Made by a program: the position numbers and the translations under genes
From: Protonemura montana
Taxonomy: Eukaryota; Arthropoda; Insecta; Plecoptera; Nemouridae
DNA: 64,000 nt
Assembly: GCA_947568835.1 (NCBI GenBank)
Contig: OX387607.1
Span: 3,720,001 to 3,784,000, forward strand
Direction: 5' to 3'
The notes under the pieces: model-generated
What the model was told of the DNA's origin: nothing
Databases searched by the model: none
The model's input: only the letters and a program-made list of their open reading frames with translations
Shown: one piece after another, positions 1 to 19,347 of the stretch
Position numbering within the stretch: position 1 is the first letter of the stretch
Layout: every line of letters begins with the position of its first letter

Positions 1-1589
1 GGTAAAGGTGTTAGATTACAGTCTGCATAAGACGCCAAACACTCCGTTAACTCTGCTCGAGAGAAGACGATCGGTTACTGCTATGTCATTTAAACGGGCT
101 GTTTGAGAACTGACCGTTATGGTTTAAACTAGCGGTATGAGGTTAATGAGTACCAAATCTCGATTTTTAATATATATTTGAGAGCCACGTCACTGGATAT
201 TTAAATAAAAATAATGCAAGATTTTTTGGCGCAGATAATTTTTGTAATTTTTACCCTTAATGAGCGATTCTTTCACAACGCACAGTGTCAGTTTTACTGT
301 AATGAGGGCCCTGTGCAGCAATATTTTTCTGTAAGATTTAAACTAAAAACGTGTGGTGCAAGATAATAGCAAGAGAAGTAAAAAGCTGCCTTAAAGATAT
401 TACATGCGCCCTAAATTTTTTGTTTCAAATGTTATAAATATTCTGTATGGGGACTAGTAATTTGTAAGGGGCTGGAAAAAAACATTTTGTACTTTTAAGT
501 TTGTCTTAAAAAAGTGTGTGTGTGTTGTTTTTTTTAAATATTCTTCATTAGAATAATTTTTGAAGCTAATCTATTCTTATGAAATACATATTTAAAGACA
601 TTGTTTATGTTTTTATATAAGAAATTGTGAAAAATAGTTGTGAACATTAAATGGTTTTAAATTTCCGAACGGAGTCGCACCGACCTCCTGCTCGACGCCA
701 ATCAACGAAAAGCCGTGTTTGTCCAACTTGATTTGCATGCTTGCTCTCGACTATGATTGTCTCAAAGCTAGGTCATGAGCGATCAGCGATTATTAAGTGA
801 TTTTTCAAGTAAAGGGCTCAATTGCAAATAAAGAGGTGATAAAGCTTAAACGATTAATCGCTCCCGACAGAGTCATAACATTACGATAACTGCGTTATGC
901 AATTATGATTAAAAATGATTGATAGTACCCGCGGTTTCCTGTCTACTCGATAACAATAAGGAATAGATAAATACCAGTGTAAGACTCATCTTCATGGTAA
1001 CAGCCAATCAAACATTTCTGCATGCATTTTATCTCCAGTTGTTTATTCAACTGGCAGGTGCAAAAGTGACCCTAAGAGTTATACGACATAGAAGTATGTA
1101 GGCACAAGATGCACATCGTTGGAAAAGAAAGGCAGAGTTTCCACTCAAGACCCTTTTTAAGGCACGCACGCCCTGTTTAACGATGAACGAGAGTTTTAAC
1201 GATGAAGTTGGAAAAGCGTTAACCCGTGGCCTCCCACACTGTCGAGGTTGAGCGCGTTGGGACGGGGATCGTGGAAATGCGATTGTTAACGTGCTCTTCC
1301 CGTCGCGGGACGTCCCGGAGGAATAGGTCGTGTTTGGAGCTTTGTTTCCCGACGCCCAGCTACGGTTTCAGGTGGCGGTATGCGACGCCGACCGCATGGG
1401 AAGACGTCGGTTAGCCGAGGCTTTACGACGGCGTGGTGAGCGTCGCTTCCTCGCGGCGCCAGCGTCTATTGCATTAATCTGAGTAGCGTCGCATAGAGGT
1501 AGTTCGTGGAAATGTGCGAGAATTGGATTGGCAAACAGATATTCGGCTTTTCTTGAGACTTTAGCTGTTTTATTTATAAGGTTTTCTTC
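1..1589. other. AT-rich gene-free stretch with a GC-rich island
   Basis: No coding exon is recognised on either strand. Most of it is AT-rich with homopolymer runs. Positions about 1220-1480 form an isolated CpG-rich block (many CGTCG and CGCG words) that differs sharply from its flanks. If the TRPV model to the right is correct, this stretch is inside a TRPV intron; I looked here for the next TRPV exon (ankyrin-repeat region) and did not find it. Confidence 0.5.
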
Positions 1590-1978
1590 TGTTTAACGAT
1601 GCATTTTTTTTTACAACTGGCCTTGTGGCACTGGCCCAAAGGCGTCAGTGAATGAGTGGTTGATGATGACGAGGTAGAAGAGGAAAACTGGTGCCAGCAC
1701 CTATCTCACTCTACTCTAAAAGCACCAAGGGAACCACCGGCCTAAAATCCTAATGAGAAAACTTCTCCGACAACGGGATTCCTCTACAAATCGATGCTGT
1801 TGAGCGGTTGATTAACAAAGTGTTAAAACCTTTTAACTTACTTCAAATCCCATTAACCTCTCTCTCGAATAGAATTGCTCGTAATTATCGTGGTCACCCA
1901 TTTAATATACCGATCAAGCAGAGTGTTGCTAAAACTTTGGTGATCTCACGAGCACCGGTTCGCAAAGAACTGTTCGAC
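1590..1978 (-). repeat. 5S rRNA-derived SINE, copy 1 (diverged)
   Basis: Read on the minus strand this has the order of the full copy at 27143-27576: a 5S-like head (1850-1978, with remnants of the GTGATCTCACGAG and GGTCACCCATT blocks), the central ACCACCGG block, and the GATGATGA / CACTGGCC 3' region ending near GTTTAACGATGC. It is clearly more diverged than the other long copies, so it is probably an old insertion. It lies just beyond the 3' end of the sugar transporter gene. Confidence 0.75.
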
Positions 1979-2314
1979 GTTTCTTTTTTTTTTTACAAGT
2001 CTTGAATAATCAGGCGCACGCACTTTTCTTTAAAACAATTGCACGTGTAAAATCAAACTACAGATTTCGATCGCATTCACTTTTTTTTCTTTACAGTTTT
2101 GGGTAGTTATCTAATCAACTGATTTACAAGCGAGTGACGAGGTTTTTTTTTTTTTTCGGGCTCAATTAACACAGATTGTAACCAACGATATTTAATAAAT
2201 ATTAAGTAATCTATTTAATCACATTAAGTACGTTCAAGAGTGATAACACGCTGACAAGTATTGATTAACACAAAAAATAAATAAAACAAAAACACACAAA
2301 AAACAACAATACGG

Positions 2315-5300
2315 CTACGCCGTCGAACTAGCTGCCGTCGTTTCGTCGACTTTTCTCTTTCCACGTTTCAACTCTTCTTGAATTTCGTCCAGAGACTTGT
2401 TGTGCGTCTCCGGCTGGAATAGGATGACGAACAAAGTGCCCAGCGCCGACGACACGCCGTAGAAGTAGAAGATCGCCTCCGTGCTGTTGAAAATGTGAAC
2501 GAGCAGCGGGTACAGCTTGACCGTGATGAAGCTGAATATGTAGATGGTGCACGTGGTCATGCCGACCGCGACCCCCTTGATGTCGAGGGGGTAAATCTCG
2601 CCCAGGATTGTCCAGGGTATTGTGCGGAAACCCACCATGCTGAACACCTGTCAGATTAAGGTGCGGATCAATGGGTGCATGGATTGCATGGGATCGATCA
2701 TGCTGATTGGCGGGAAGCGATGAGAATTAATCTCCTTGTAGTGGGAAACTCATGCAAGCGGTGTTTCAGTATTTCAGAAAATATATTTCCTAATGGGTAC
2801 TTTAAGCTCAATCCCCGCTGTCGATGGTTCCACTCTAATAATTTACGCTACATGGATATGACCTTTTTGAGAGGGATTTAGTTTATTTGATTAGAATGAC
2901 GGATTTTAAAGGAATATAACCATTAGGCCGTGAACTGTCACTGTCACTCTGAAATAAAATTTCAAGCAAGCCGTGTTTGATGCAAGACGTAAAGCTTAGC
3001 GGAATTTTAAGTAAGTCAATTTTGTCTAAAGTGAGGTGGAGAAATGATTTTTATCTGTTAGACAAATCCATGTATACCCACAGCAATTAGGATTCGTCAC
3101 TGAGAAGCTCAAATATAGACACAATCATTCTTATTATTGTCGCAATTTGTTTCTGAAACAAAATGTTTTCAAATGTTTGACAAAAAATCTTTTGTTCATT
3201 CAGCAAGGGGCCGGATCTACAACGCATAGAATGGGAACAATCCATGGAAATCTTGACACACCGCCTGTAACTGGCTGATCATCTTCAAACACCGAGGGTT
3301 AAATTAAACTCTGATTTGTGGGTCCGGCTTAAGGTGTGGATAAAAATCGACCTGCGTAATAGTGAAAAAATAATTCTTAGCTTGAATTTACTGAGGTAAA
3401 AAACGGAAGCCCAATTGCTTGTCAATATGAGGAGATTTCAGACGCCTCACTCTATATCAATATTCTATTTTCACACAAACCAACAGTGTGTCGTAACCGA
3501 CAATGCGGAAACGGCGTTGTGGTTTACTCTGTACTTAATTAGAGTGAGAATATCGAGGTTATTTAGCCATTGGCGGTGTGCTTGTGTGATTACCACTAGC
3601 GCCGTGAGCGCCAGCAGCGGGAACCAGCTGGAGAACCACTGGAACTGCATGTTGACGCCGAGACCGAACATACACAGAGACAGACCTGCGCCGCCGGCGA
3701 TGTTCATTGGTCGTCGGCCGAACCTGTGCACGGGAAATCGTGTGGAGTGTTAATAAGGCAGATTAAATGCCGTGCAGAGCTGGGTACGTTGGCAACAACC
3801 AAATAGGGATTGAATCTGTGCTGGAAATTAACTTGCACGTTTCAAATAGAGTTTTGAGCGCAACTGATTCGTGTAATGGCCTCGGTATTATGAAATCACG
3901 GCTTAAAACAATGTTCCCGTGTGATTAAATGTAGTTTGCGACCAAAGCTTAGTAGAATGAGAAAAACAGAACACCACAAATCCAACAAAGTTTTGGGGTT
4001 ATCTTTCAGCTTCTATCAAACAGTTTTTTAAATAGTTGTGAATCATAGCAGATTATTTAAAAAACAGCTTCAGAAGTCTAGAAACGTAGCCAGTTTTGCA
4101 ACGGACTTTCTGGTAGAGTTTGTGTCTTGGTTTGAATTTTAAACACATGCAAACTAAGACAGAGATGAAATAATTTTGTTCCGACAAGTTTTAACAATGG
4201 GAATGCTAAACAAGGCAATCAAAGTAATGAAAGTTGATCGTCTCCACTCGCCTGGTCAATACGAAGCTGACGACGACGCCCGACAGAAACTGGACGAGTC
4301 CCAACAGGATGGTGGCCAAAAACGGGTCAACTTCGACTCCCGCCTTGAGCAGCAAATCGACAGAGTAGTATGTGATTACAATGTAGCCCGACAACTGCTG
4401 AAAGATGAACAGCCCGTTCATGATGAACAGCGACCTGATCGATTCGGGTCGCCGGAAAGCGGCTAGAGTCTCCCGCCAACTACGCTCATTCACCGGCGAC
4501 AACGATAACGACGACGACGACGACGACGATGACTCTACCTTCGGCGCCTCCTTTTCCTTGCACGCTGACACCATGTCGGCAAACTCGAAGCGAACGTTGG
4601 ACGGTGGCTCCGCGTCTTTCTTGGCACCGCGCAAGATCTTCAGCGACTTTAATGCTTCGTCTTGCTTGTTCTTTGAAACTAACCACAACGGACTCTCTGG
4701 CAGAAAAATTAGTATCATGATTACAGAGACAACGGGCAATGTTCCACAACATGCGGCGACCAGCCTCCAGTTATTCCTGAAGACCGCACCGAGGATGTAG
4801 ACGATTAGTATTCCGAGAGTGATGCTGATTGAGGTCCATGGCATCAGCATGCTCCGTAGTTTTTTTGTGGACGCGATCTCGGCGAGGTAGACGGTGGCCG
4901 GCACGCTAGACATGCCGACGGCGAGCCCCAGAAGAATGCGGCCAGCGTATAGCTGGGCAATCACGTTGGCGCTCTCCGCGGTGGTCGAGCAGATGAGGAT
5001 CCAGCCGATGATGCCGGGGAGGTTGATAAGGAGCAATGCTATCTTGCGACCTAGACGGTCGGATATTGGTCCGCAGAGGAGACAGCCGATCGGAGAGGCG
5101 ATTGTCGTCAGGCTCGCTGGAACAGAAAGGGAGTGCTGACGGTGGGCTTTCAGCGTGGAGGTCGGAGATCGATATTGTCGAGTGGTTTGCGTAGAGCTGA
5201 TGAAAAGTGTGGTGGAGCGATAGGCTGGCCTTGACAATGACCCGACCTCGAGGATATCTCTTTGAAGCGTTGGCGCTTAGATGTGAGAGACAATATCTGA

Positions 5301-6352
5301 CTGGGGTTGACTTAATATTTAATGGGGAAATTAATTAATCGTGCAATTATATTATTTTATGCAGCAGTATGTTGAGAGTGGCCCGCAGGAATTGCTGTCT
5401 AAACACCACCTTAATGAATGTAAGCAACTCATTTTGCACTAAACCGAGTTTTATAGAGAATAATTGTTAATTAGCTAGAATTTGCAATGCGCAGTGTTTG
5501 TTCATTGTCGCCCCGACCAAGTACCAACCCAATTAACTCTGCGGTCTCCATTTCGGGACCTATCTGCACTCTGCTTGGCCTTCTGTGCTCGACGTCTCAA
5601 CCAGATAAGAAAAAATATTAAAAAAAAGACCTGTACCAAGTAAAACGTTGCTAGACGAAAGTTTACTCTCATAGGCCTAAATAATTGATTGACCACTCTG
5701 CAGGCCGGAAGTCAGCCTAGAAGTATCTTCGGTAAGTAATCTAGATAGTGCAAGTATTAATGTTAACAACTCCGCTACCCTGTCAAACGGAAGTAATGCT
5801 GGTCAGGACTTACCGAACCAAGACGCCTGGTCAGGGTCTAGAAAGACTTGGTCCTCTCCGCTGTTCTCGTTGGTCAACTGGGGCAAGGAGACAGACGAGA
5901 AGCCGAGGATGAGTCCCGCTGAGACGCCGCCGGCGATCGCGATCAGGCTTATCAGGATCTACACATCGAAGGGAGGGAAATGAAACCAGACGTTGAAAAT
6001 GACGCTTGTTTCGCTCTGAGCTAGTGAGCGTTCGCTCTGTAGTGAGCCTGGCGCTCCCGATTTACCGACGTATTTACCGACATGGAAAACAGCGGTTTAA
6101 CAGAAATCGATGAAACACGTGCAGCAGCTTGGTAACGAAACAAGCAACGGCCTAAAGCCTCTCTAGTGCGTGCTGAATAATTTAAAAGCTTTTATTTAAG
6201 TTAAACGTCTAGAAATTTCATCTACTTTTGTTATGTAATTTGCTTAGTGGAGTTACCTGGGGAACGTATCCTTGCTTGAGTTTCTCTTTTCCCGCCGACT
6301 GCTCTGGAAGAGGTGGAATGAAAGAGACTTGCTCCTTCTTATCCGTCGACAT
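2315..6352 (-). CDS. Facilitated trehalose/sugar transporter, Tret1-like (MFS), complete, 5 exons
   Basis: Plasma-membrane sugar facilitator of the major facilitator superfamily. Exons on the minus strand: 6352-6257, 5958-5814, 5116-4252, 3723-3594, 2647-2315. They join in frame to 522 residues, close to the usual length of this family. The start is supported by an in-frame TGA at 6373-6371. Visible signatures: ASWF before TM2, DRLGRK (about residue 100) in the first intracellular loop, SSVPATVYLAEIAS in TM4, PESPLWL after TM6 (the usual Arg of PESPRWL is Leu), FIFQQLSG in TM7, RFGRRP after TM8, IPWTILGEIYP in TM10 and PETHNKSLDEIQ at the C-terminus. The TM6-TM7 loop carries an acidic and poly-Ser insert near residues 265-285. 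The intron between 4251 and 3724 has a GC donor (AG/GCGAGT). A possible ATTAAA poly(A) signal lies at 2214-2219. Paralogues are common in this family, so trehalose as substrate is inferred. Confidence 0.92.
5814..5958 (-). CDS. Sugar transporter exon 2 (TM1 and first extracellular loop)
   Basis: It reads ILISLIAIAGGVSAG, then a loop containing NENSGEDQ, then DPDQASWF. It is bounded by TGTAG/ATCC and TTCG/GTAAGT. The exon leaves phase 1 and joins to 5116 as ASWF-ASLTTIASPIG, which is the conserved ASWFGSL region of Tret1 proteins. It is missed by a simple ORF scan but is needed for a full-length protein. Confidence 0.85.
6257..6352 (-). CDS. Sugar transporter exon 1 (N-terminal, 32 aa)
   Basis: First coding exon of the Tret1-like gene, too short to stand out as an open frame. 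The ATG is at 6352-6350. The exon runs MSTDKKEQ to GYVPQ and ends at CAG/GTAACT. It joins in phase 0 to exon 2, giving GYVPQ-ILISLIAIAGG, the usual start of TM1 in this family. The hydrophilic N-terminus is cytoplasmic. Confidence 0.85.
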
Positions 6353-7186
6353 AGCTCCTTCGAATTGCTCTCAAGCTTCAGTGAACACACGGGGTTTCGC
6401 TCGCTCGAGGAGAGGCACGGATTTTTACTTTAGTCAACTTCCTTCATGTAGCTCGCGTACACGAGTCTATCGCGGCTCATCGCGGATTCCGCATATCGCG
6501 GCCACGATCTTATCGCCGTGATGAATTAAATTTCATACGAGGACACCAGCAAATGAAGTTCATGTTGCTTGTCGATTTTATCAATCAATTACCGATATCA
6601 GCGCGATTAGTTCTTCGTGGCAGGTAATCATGAGTCGTTCATTCATGGTTGAACTCACTGAGATGGATATCAGGAAGAGATTGCACAGAAGGATATTGAC
6701 AGGCTTAGGAATATTTTTTCTTTGAAGTTTTTCTCTGAGACTGCGTGCAGGGAGAAAAGGAAAATAATGAGGCCTCTTACCCGGATTTTGGAAGCCTTTC
6801 GTAGTTAATTCTCTTCCAGTTTTACACCCCCTAATTCAAATAAAATTTGAATTTTGAATGGAATTTTGCAAATGGCCGTTGTATTAGCACCATATTTTTA
6901 GACCGTGTTTAAATCTGACCTTGAGTAAAACTCCTTAAACCTTGAACCTTGGGTAACAGTAGAAGGTCATAGATTATTTTCCCCGCCGGCAAGGCATTCT
7001 ACAGAGGAAATATGCGTCTATTTGCTCCGCTAAGCCACTTTGTGCAATGCACTTATCTGCGGGAAAAACTGCTGGGAAGTGAATTAAAGTTTCCAAATGA
7101 TATCATCGTATTCGGTGACTTCCTATTTGCCGGCCACCAGACTTTCTTTATGTGTCGACTGATCGAGTTGAGTGTCCGGCACTCAC
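6353..7186. other. Upstream region of the sugar transporter, apparently inside a TRPV intron
   Basis: Holds the 5' untranslated and presumed promoter region of the transporter. Three ATCGCGG words occur at about 6469, 6479 and 6495. A possible splice donor on the minus strand (TCCG/GTAAGA near 6781) may end a 5' UTR exon. No TRPV coding exon was recognised here. Confidence 0.35.
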
Positions 7187-14790
<7,604 letters not shown>

Positions 14791-16160
14791 TCAACCCTTC
14801 TTCTCTCTCGCACACCGACGAAATAAAACACTCTCACCGGTAGCACAAACCTCCAGCGCTTCCTGCTAGATTATTCAGTCAAAGTCAACTCCGAGCACAT
14901 CGAATTACATCAAGCAAACAAAACATTACGGCACTAACACATTTCATTTCACACATATCAGAACATTTCATGGTTACCGATCAGCACTAGGTGTTGAATA
15001 GAAATAACAAAACATTGCTTGGTAAAAATTGAAGCCACTTTAAACCACTCTTATGTTTTGTTTGAGTGGCTTTCAGAAACCGACGCCATTTCGCACTAGG
15101 TTCATACGTAAGATTCTTGGGAGAATTTGCTGGTCTATCCGTCGCGCTGTCGATATTTCACGGGGGTGGAACGATTGTCAGCGAGTTGTCGACCGCGTTG
15201 AACAAGGTTTTGGCGTGGTCGTGGTGGTGTGGACGAATGCACCCTGACCCGATGTGCCCAGGTTGGTGGTAGCAGAAGGAGGGGTGAGGATGGTACGGGC
15301 TGGCACGGGTCGACACGGGTCGAAATCGGCAGCACGAAAAGAGGTCGGTGAGATATACGCGCGTGCTATTGGAACCTTGCGATGGCAAGTGTGGAGGTGA
15401 CAGTTTTAAAAATCACTGCTCGGGCTGCAAAATGGAGCTAGCTGCATTTGGCACTTAAAGTTAATATCAATTACAGGCATTTTCGTTTGTCGAGATTGTG
15501 ATTCTACCGAGAAATAAAATAAAAAATGCAAAATACATACTCGATAAATATTCGTGCAGGTTTGCCAATAACTATCATTTGGGTTAAGGGCCAATTTAAA
15601 AAGATTTATTTGGCAGCGATTTTTCTTGGCAATTTTCCGAACGAAATTTTCCAAAGGTGTTTTGTTAACAGAATTGTCACAATTCAACGGTCGGTAGATT
15701 TTCCTGCTTCACCGACAAAATAAATAAAACGGATTTTTAACGTCGCGCGCGCGCGTGCGCTTTTCTGTGTAAAATGAAAATGCAGAGCACAGGCAATTTA
15801 TCAGCATAAACTCGGGACAATACAACAGCAGGGAGCTCTTGTAGCCAGCTGCAATGTTGAACGATTTCAACAAGCTTTTAGTTGCAGTGTTCACGCCAAA
15901 CAAATAAATAAATAAACATAAATACACCGAGTTTAAAATTTCGATTCCTGCTCGATGATTAAAATTTGCCTGTAGGGCCGAGAGATATAATTGAATTGAC
16001 TTGATCGGCTTCGACCTATCACTAGTTACAAGAATTGTTGGCAACCGCTAGCGATTTAATCAAATCACCGGCAGACGCTTGGCTACTCAACTTCTCTATT
16101 CTGCGGTCACTCTGTCAAATTAGCAGACTTGAGATTTAACAATAGAATAATAAACCTCAC

Positions 16161-16250
16161 CGTCTGTGTCTCGGAGCAGACAAGCTCGAAATCGCTTGCC
16201 TCGGGACTCGTAGAAGTTCTCTCTGGAGTTCAAGTGTGGAGCACTTTAAG
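16161..16250 (-). other. Candidate 5' UTR exon of the TRPV gene
   Basis: On the minus strand a GC-richer stretch ends in a good donor, GACACAGACG/GTGAGG, in otherwise AT-rich DNA. It lies 1.4 kb upstream of the TRPV start exon on the same strand. The left limit and transcription start are not visible, and the call rests on one splice signal only. Confidence 0.25.
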
Positions 16251-19177
16251 TTAAAGGACAGCTGAAAACGATTGTTATTTGTTTGTGATTAATAGTGCGA
16301 TTGTTGCTGAAACAAGGTTTGCAAACTTTGACTGCTGTTGTTTCTAGATATTTACACAATAGAGTTTGGAATTATGATTGGAAAGAGAGACGCATTTAAT
16401 TTCCAAGAACAGAATAAACGCTGACCAGTGGAAAATGAGACTCGAGTTTATGTGTAGTTTAAAAAAGAGTTTAAATGGAATTCAATTAATTACATTTGTT
16501 TAGAGCGAAACGATTTCTTTTGAAAGTTATTTCCTGATATTTATCTGTAATTTGTTGGGCAATATATTCGAATAACCATTAAAATTAAATTAACATTTTA
16601 CAGCGGAAAAATTAATTGTATAAAACGATTTCAAAATGATTACGCTAGTTGAACCGAAAAGCAATCCACCTGCAATTATATATCAATTTATTAACAACAA
16701 ATATTGTACGCAAACCCGAGTTGAGCTAAGAGTAAAGTTATTTTATTTAATTGAGCAGTAAACACACTTGCAAAGCGTGGGCCAAATACCAGGATCGAGG
16801 TTAATGTGTTATCGTTATTCGAGGGATTTTGAGGTACACACCTCTTTGAGGTCAGCTGGGTGGACGCTGTCTCATATTTTTTACAATTCGTCGTGTCTGT
16901 TTTTTAAAACGGTTAAAAATTTAAGAATACTGGTATTTATTTGAGCATTTCGGGGTGGACAAAAGCGCATTAGGATGGATTGTGGTTAAAAACTCCAGAT
17001 TTAATTACCAAAGGCGAAATATATTTGCATCTTTCTCGATATTTTATTTTATTAACAATAAAAATTTTCATTTATCACCTCCCTTTTTATACCAAATAAG
17101 TTAATATTTAAATCCTACGCTCCTGGCACCAAACAATTCTAAAATAAATCCCACTCCTGGCACCAAAGTAACGTCAAAATGAATCCCACTCCTGGCACCC
17201 AAATAGTGCGGATTTTTACTCAACTCAACGTATCCATGTACCGTATTTGCTTCAAAATGTTGCAAACAAACCAATATCAGGCCATTTGAGTGTAACACGT
17301 AACAGTAACAGCAACTCTCTTCCCAACTACGACCATTCAGTTTCCGGCACTAAGCACCGTCTCTGAAAACGACGCCCCGAAATTAGTGCGTACAAATTGT
17401 GCATGAACGTATCTGAGTCTCATCACGTCGTTGAACGCAGATCATCGACGCACTTAGCAATCGTCGGCACGCACATCGCAATCGTTGGCGTCGAATTACT
17501 TGAAAGCTGTGTCTGAGAAGGGGTCGGGGGTAAACTATTTAACCACCAGAACGCAGCGTAGCAACGCGATCGCCAGGAGTCGGTTTGAATACTTAACAAG
17601 TCGCGCCAGGGACGTCTGTCGCTAGCAAATTTTCCATTGCGTTTCTACCAAATTGATTTGGAAATCCAATAAAGAGCGAGGGGTCGATTTGAAGCTAATG
17701 TTTATAATAGAATCATTTACTGCTTTGACTCTGAAGCAACTGATGGAAATAGCACGTAATGTACTTATCTGTTTCGCATCCTTACCTGCATCATCTATGA
17801 TTAGTTACATTACAAGCTCTTGTTCGAAGGATGTGTGTACCGCTCGCAAATGGCGGGCGCCTGTATTCAAATTAGTAACTCAAATTAGCATCAGGACGTG
17901 CCTTTAATGGTTACCGCTGTAAGTATAGGGCGTACCGTTAAGGGAACCAAGCTAGTGGGTCCTTTATCTATAACGCACTTGATCTAGCTTAGCCTAACCT
18001 ATAGTCGACCCGTAACGTATATCTTTATCCTCCTTTTGTCAATTGGATTATCCTGTGGTTTGACCCTAGAGTGTGAGGTTGTTAATTGGCTTGGAAATTT
18101 CGGCTTCAACGCTCGTATATATATTTAGTTTAATATTTCTCTGACAAGGATTTGATAGTTTTTTAGTTTTTATGCGTTATTTTTTTTTTCCAATTTATAG
18201 TTCACCGGTTTTATTGCGAATAATGTAAATTATTCATGGAATATGTAAAGGTTGATGGCATGTTGATTATTGAGTACTGTATTTTGTCCGTCCGCGCAAT
18301 GTATATGTCGCCGTATGTACTGCAACGGAACATCTAAGGCGGTTACGATATGGTAATAGTTACTACATGTTGAGCGTTAAGTGAAATGTATTGGAAAAAC
18401 AAGACAAATCTGCTTTCATAAGCGTTATTTTCTTTTCTGGCCGAATACATTAAATTGAGAAGTCAGATGCTGGTCGACTGCGAACAGCATCAGTTTTATA
18501 TCGGTGTTTTCGTTCCGTCTCTCAAAGCATATTCGAAAGCGACGCAAAATTCTCTGGCGGCGTTCGGGGTGATCCACTTCATCGAGTTTCTTTCTCTGCG
18601 ATTTGCGTGGGTTTTGTTGAGAGAGAAAGAGAGAAAGAAAGAAAGGATAAGCTCTGGTGAACATTAATGTAGTCGGTTTTCTCTAGTTGTCGGATTCAGA
18701 TGCTCGCCTGTGAACCTGAGAATCTGCGACAGCCAACGGCGACAGGAGATGTATATGGAAAATCAAAAGAAAAGAGACATGTCGAAAAAAATTCCTTTTT
18801 TTCGTTACTACTTACTTTCGTTGCTACGTATAATAATAACAATGCTATAATACCTATAACAATGTGTATAAGTCTGTCTGAAAAGACGCATTTGCTTGCC
18901 TATCTGCGTTTGTGCTGTTATTTTTTTGTGAGGAGAGAAAAACACGTGTATGGGGTTATTTTATACCTAAAGGGGATTCTGCGGAACGCTGTTGGCGCAA
19001 TCTGCATTTGCTGCGCGCGCAGAATTCTTGCGTTTAAATGTTTTCTGGTGCCGGCTAATTAGTCACTTGTCACGGTGTAGTGTGGGTGGGTAGGTGGGTG
19101 GGTGAGGGGTTTGCTGTGAATTCTTCCAGTGCCACAATGGCACATCATTAGACATGTTTGAAAACTCGAAGCAAACA
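16251..19177. other. Gene-poor intergenic stretch
   Basis: AT-rich DNA without recognised exons. It holds a small direct-repeat cluster at 17120-17200. Open frames at 17653 and 18425 have no family likeness, no splice support and AT-driven codon use. Confidence 0.4.
17120..17200 (+). repeat. 34/35-bp tandem repeat (CTCCTGGCACC), three units
   Basis: CTCCTGGCACC occurs at 17120, 17154 and 17189, with CCCA before the second and third units. The middle unit continues AAAGTAACGTCAA, which also occurs at 10475-10506 after CCCACTCCTTTAGCACC. The motif is therefore dispersed as well as tandem. Confidence 0.7.
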
Positions 19178-19347
19178 TTTTTTTTTTATGTTTTATTTAG
19201 GGGTTTTTGGTTTTTCTGGCGTTTCCACTAGGGAGCTGAAACCAGCAAGCGAATGATGGAAAGGTAGCTAGACTGAAAAAATGGTGCAACCGTACCTGGG
19301 ACCTCCCAATTGCAGGTCGGGTGCTCTACCAACTGAGCTATCCGGGC
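19178..19347 (-). repeat. tRNA-derived SINE or tRNA pseudogene (Lys/Ala-like head)
   Basis: On the minus strand, 19347-19283 begins GCCCGGA, then a perfect A box TAGCTCAGTTGG, a D stem GCTC/GAGC, and an anticodon arm CCCGA-CCTGCAA-TTGGG (anticodon TGC, but C instead of T at position 33). The B box is degenerate (GGTACGGTTGC) and the 3' acceptor strand is missing, so it cannot be a working tRNA. About 100 bp of body follows, ending in an A-rich tail at 19178-19188. This is the usual plan of a tRNA-derived SINE. Confidence 0.6.

Noticed and set aside
4405-4800. Long plus-strand open frame over the transporter
   Set aside because: It is the shadow of sugar transporter exon 3, which has clear family motifs on the minus strand.
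6783-6835. Last TRPV exon giving a short C-terminus (GVKLEEN)
   Set aside because: The acceptor has a poor pyrimidine tract and the result would be a ~126-residue TRPV without repeats or membrane part.
19283-19347. Functional tRNA gene
   Set aside because: The B box is degenerate, position 33 is C, and the 3' acceptor strand that should pair with GCCCGGA is missing.
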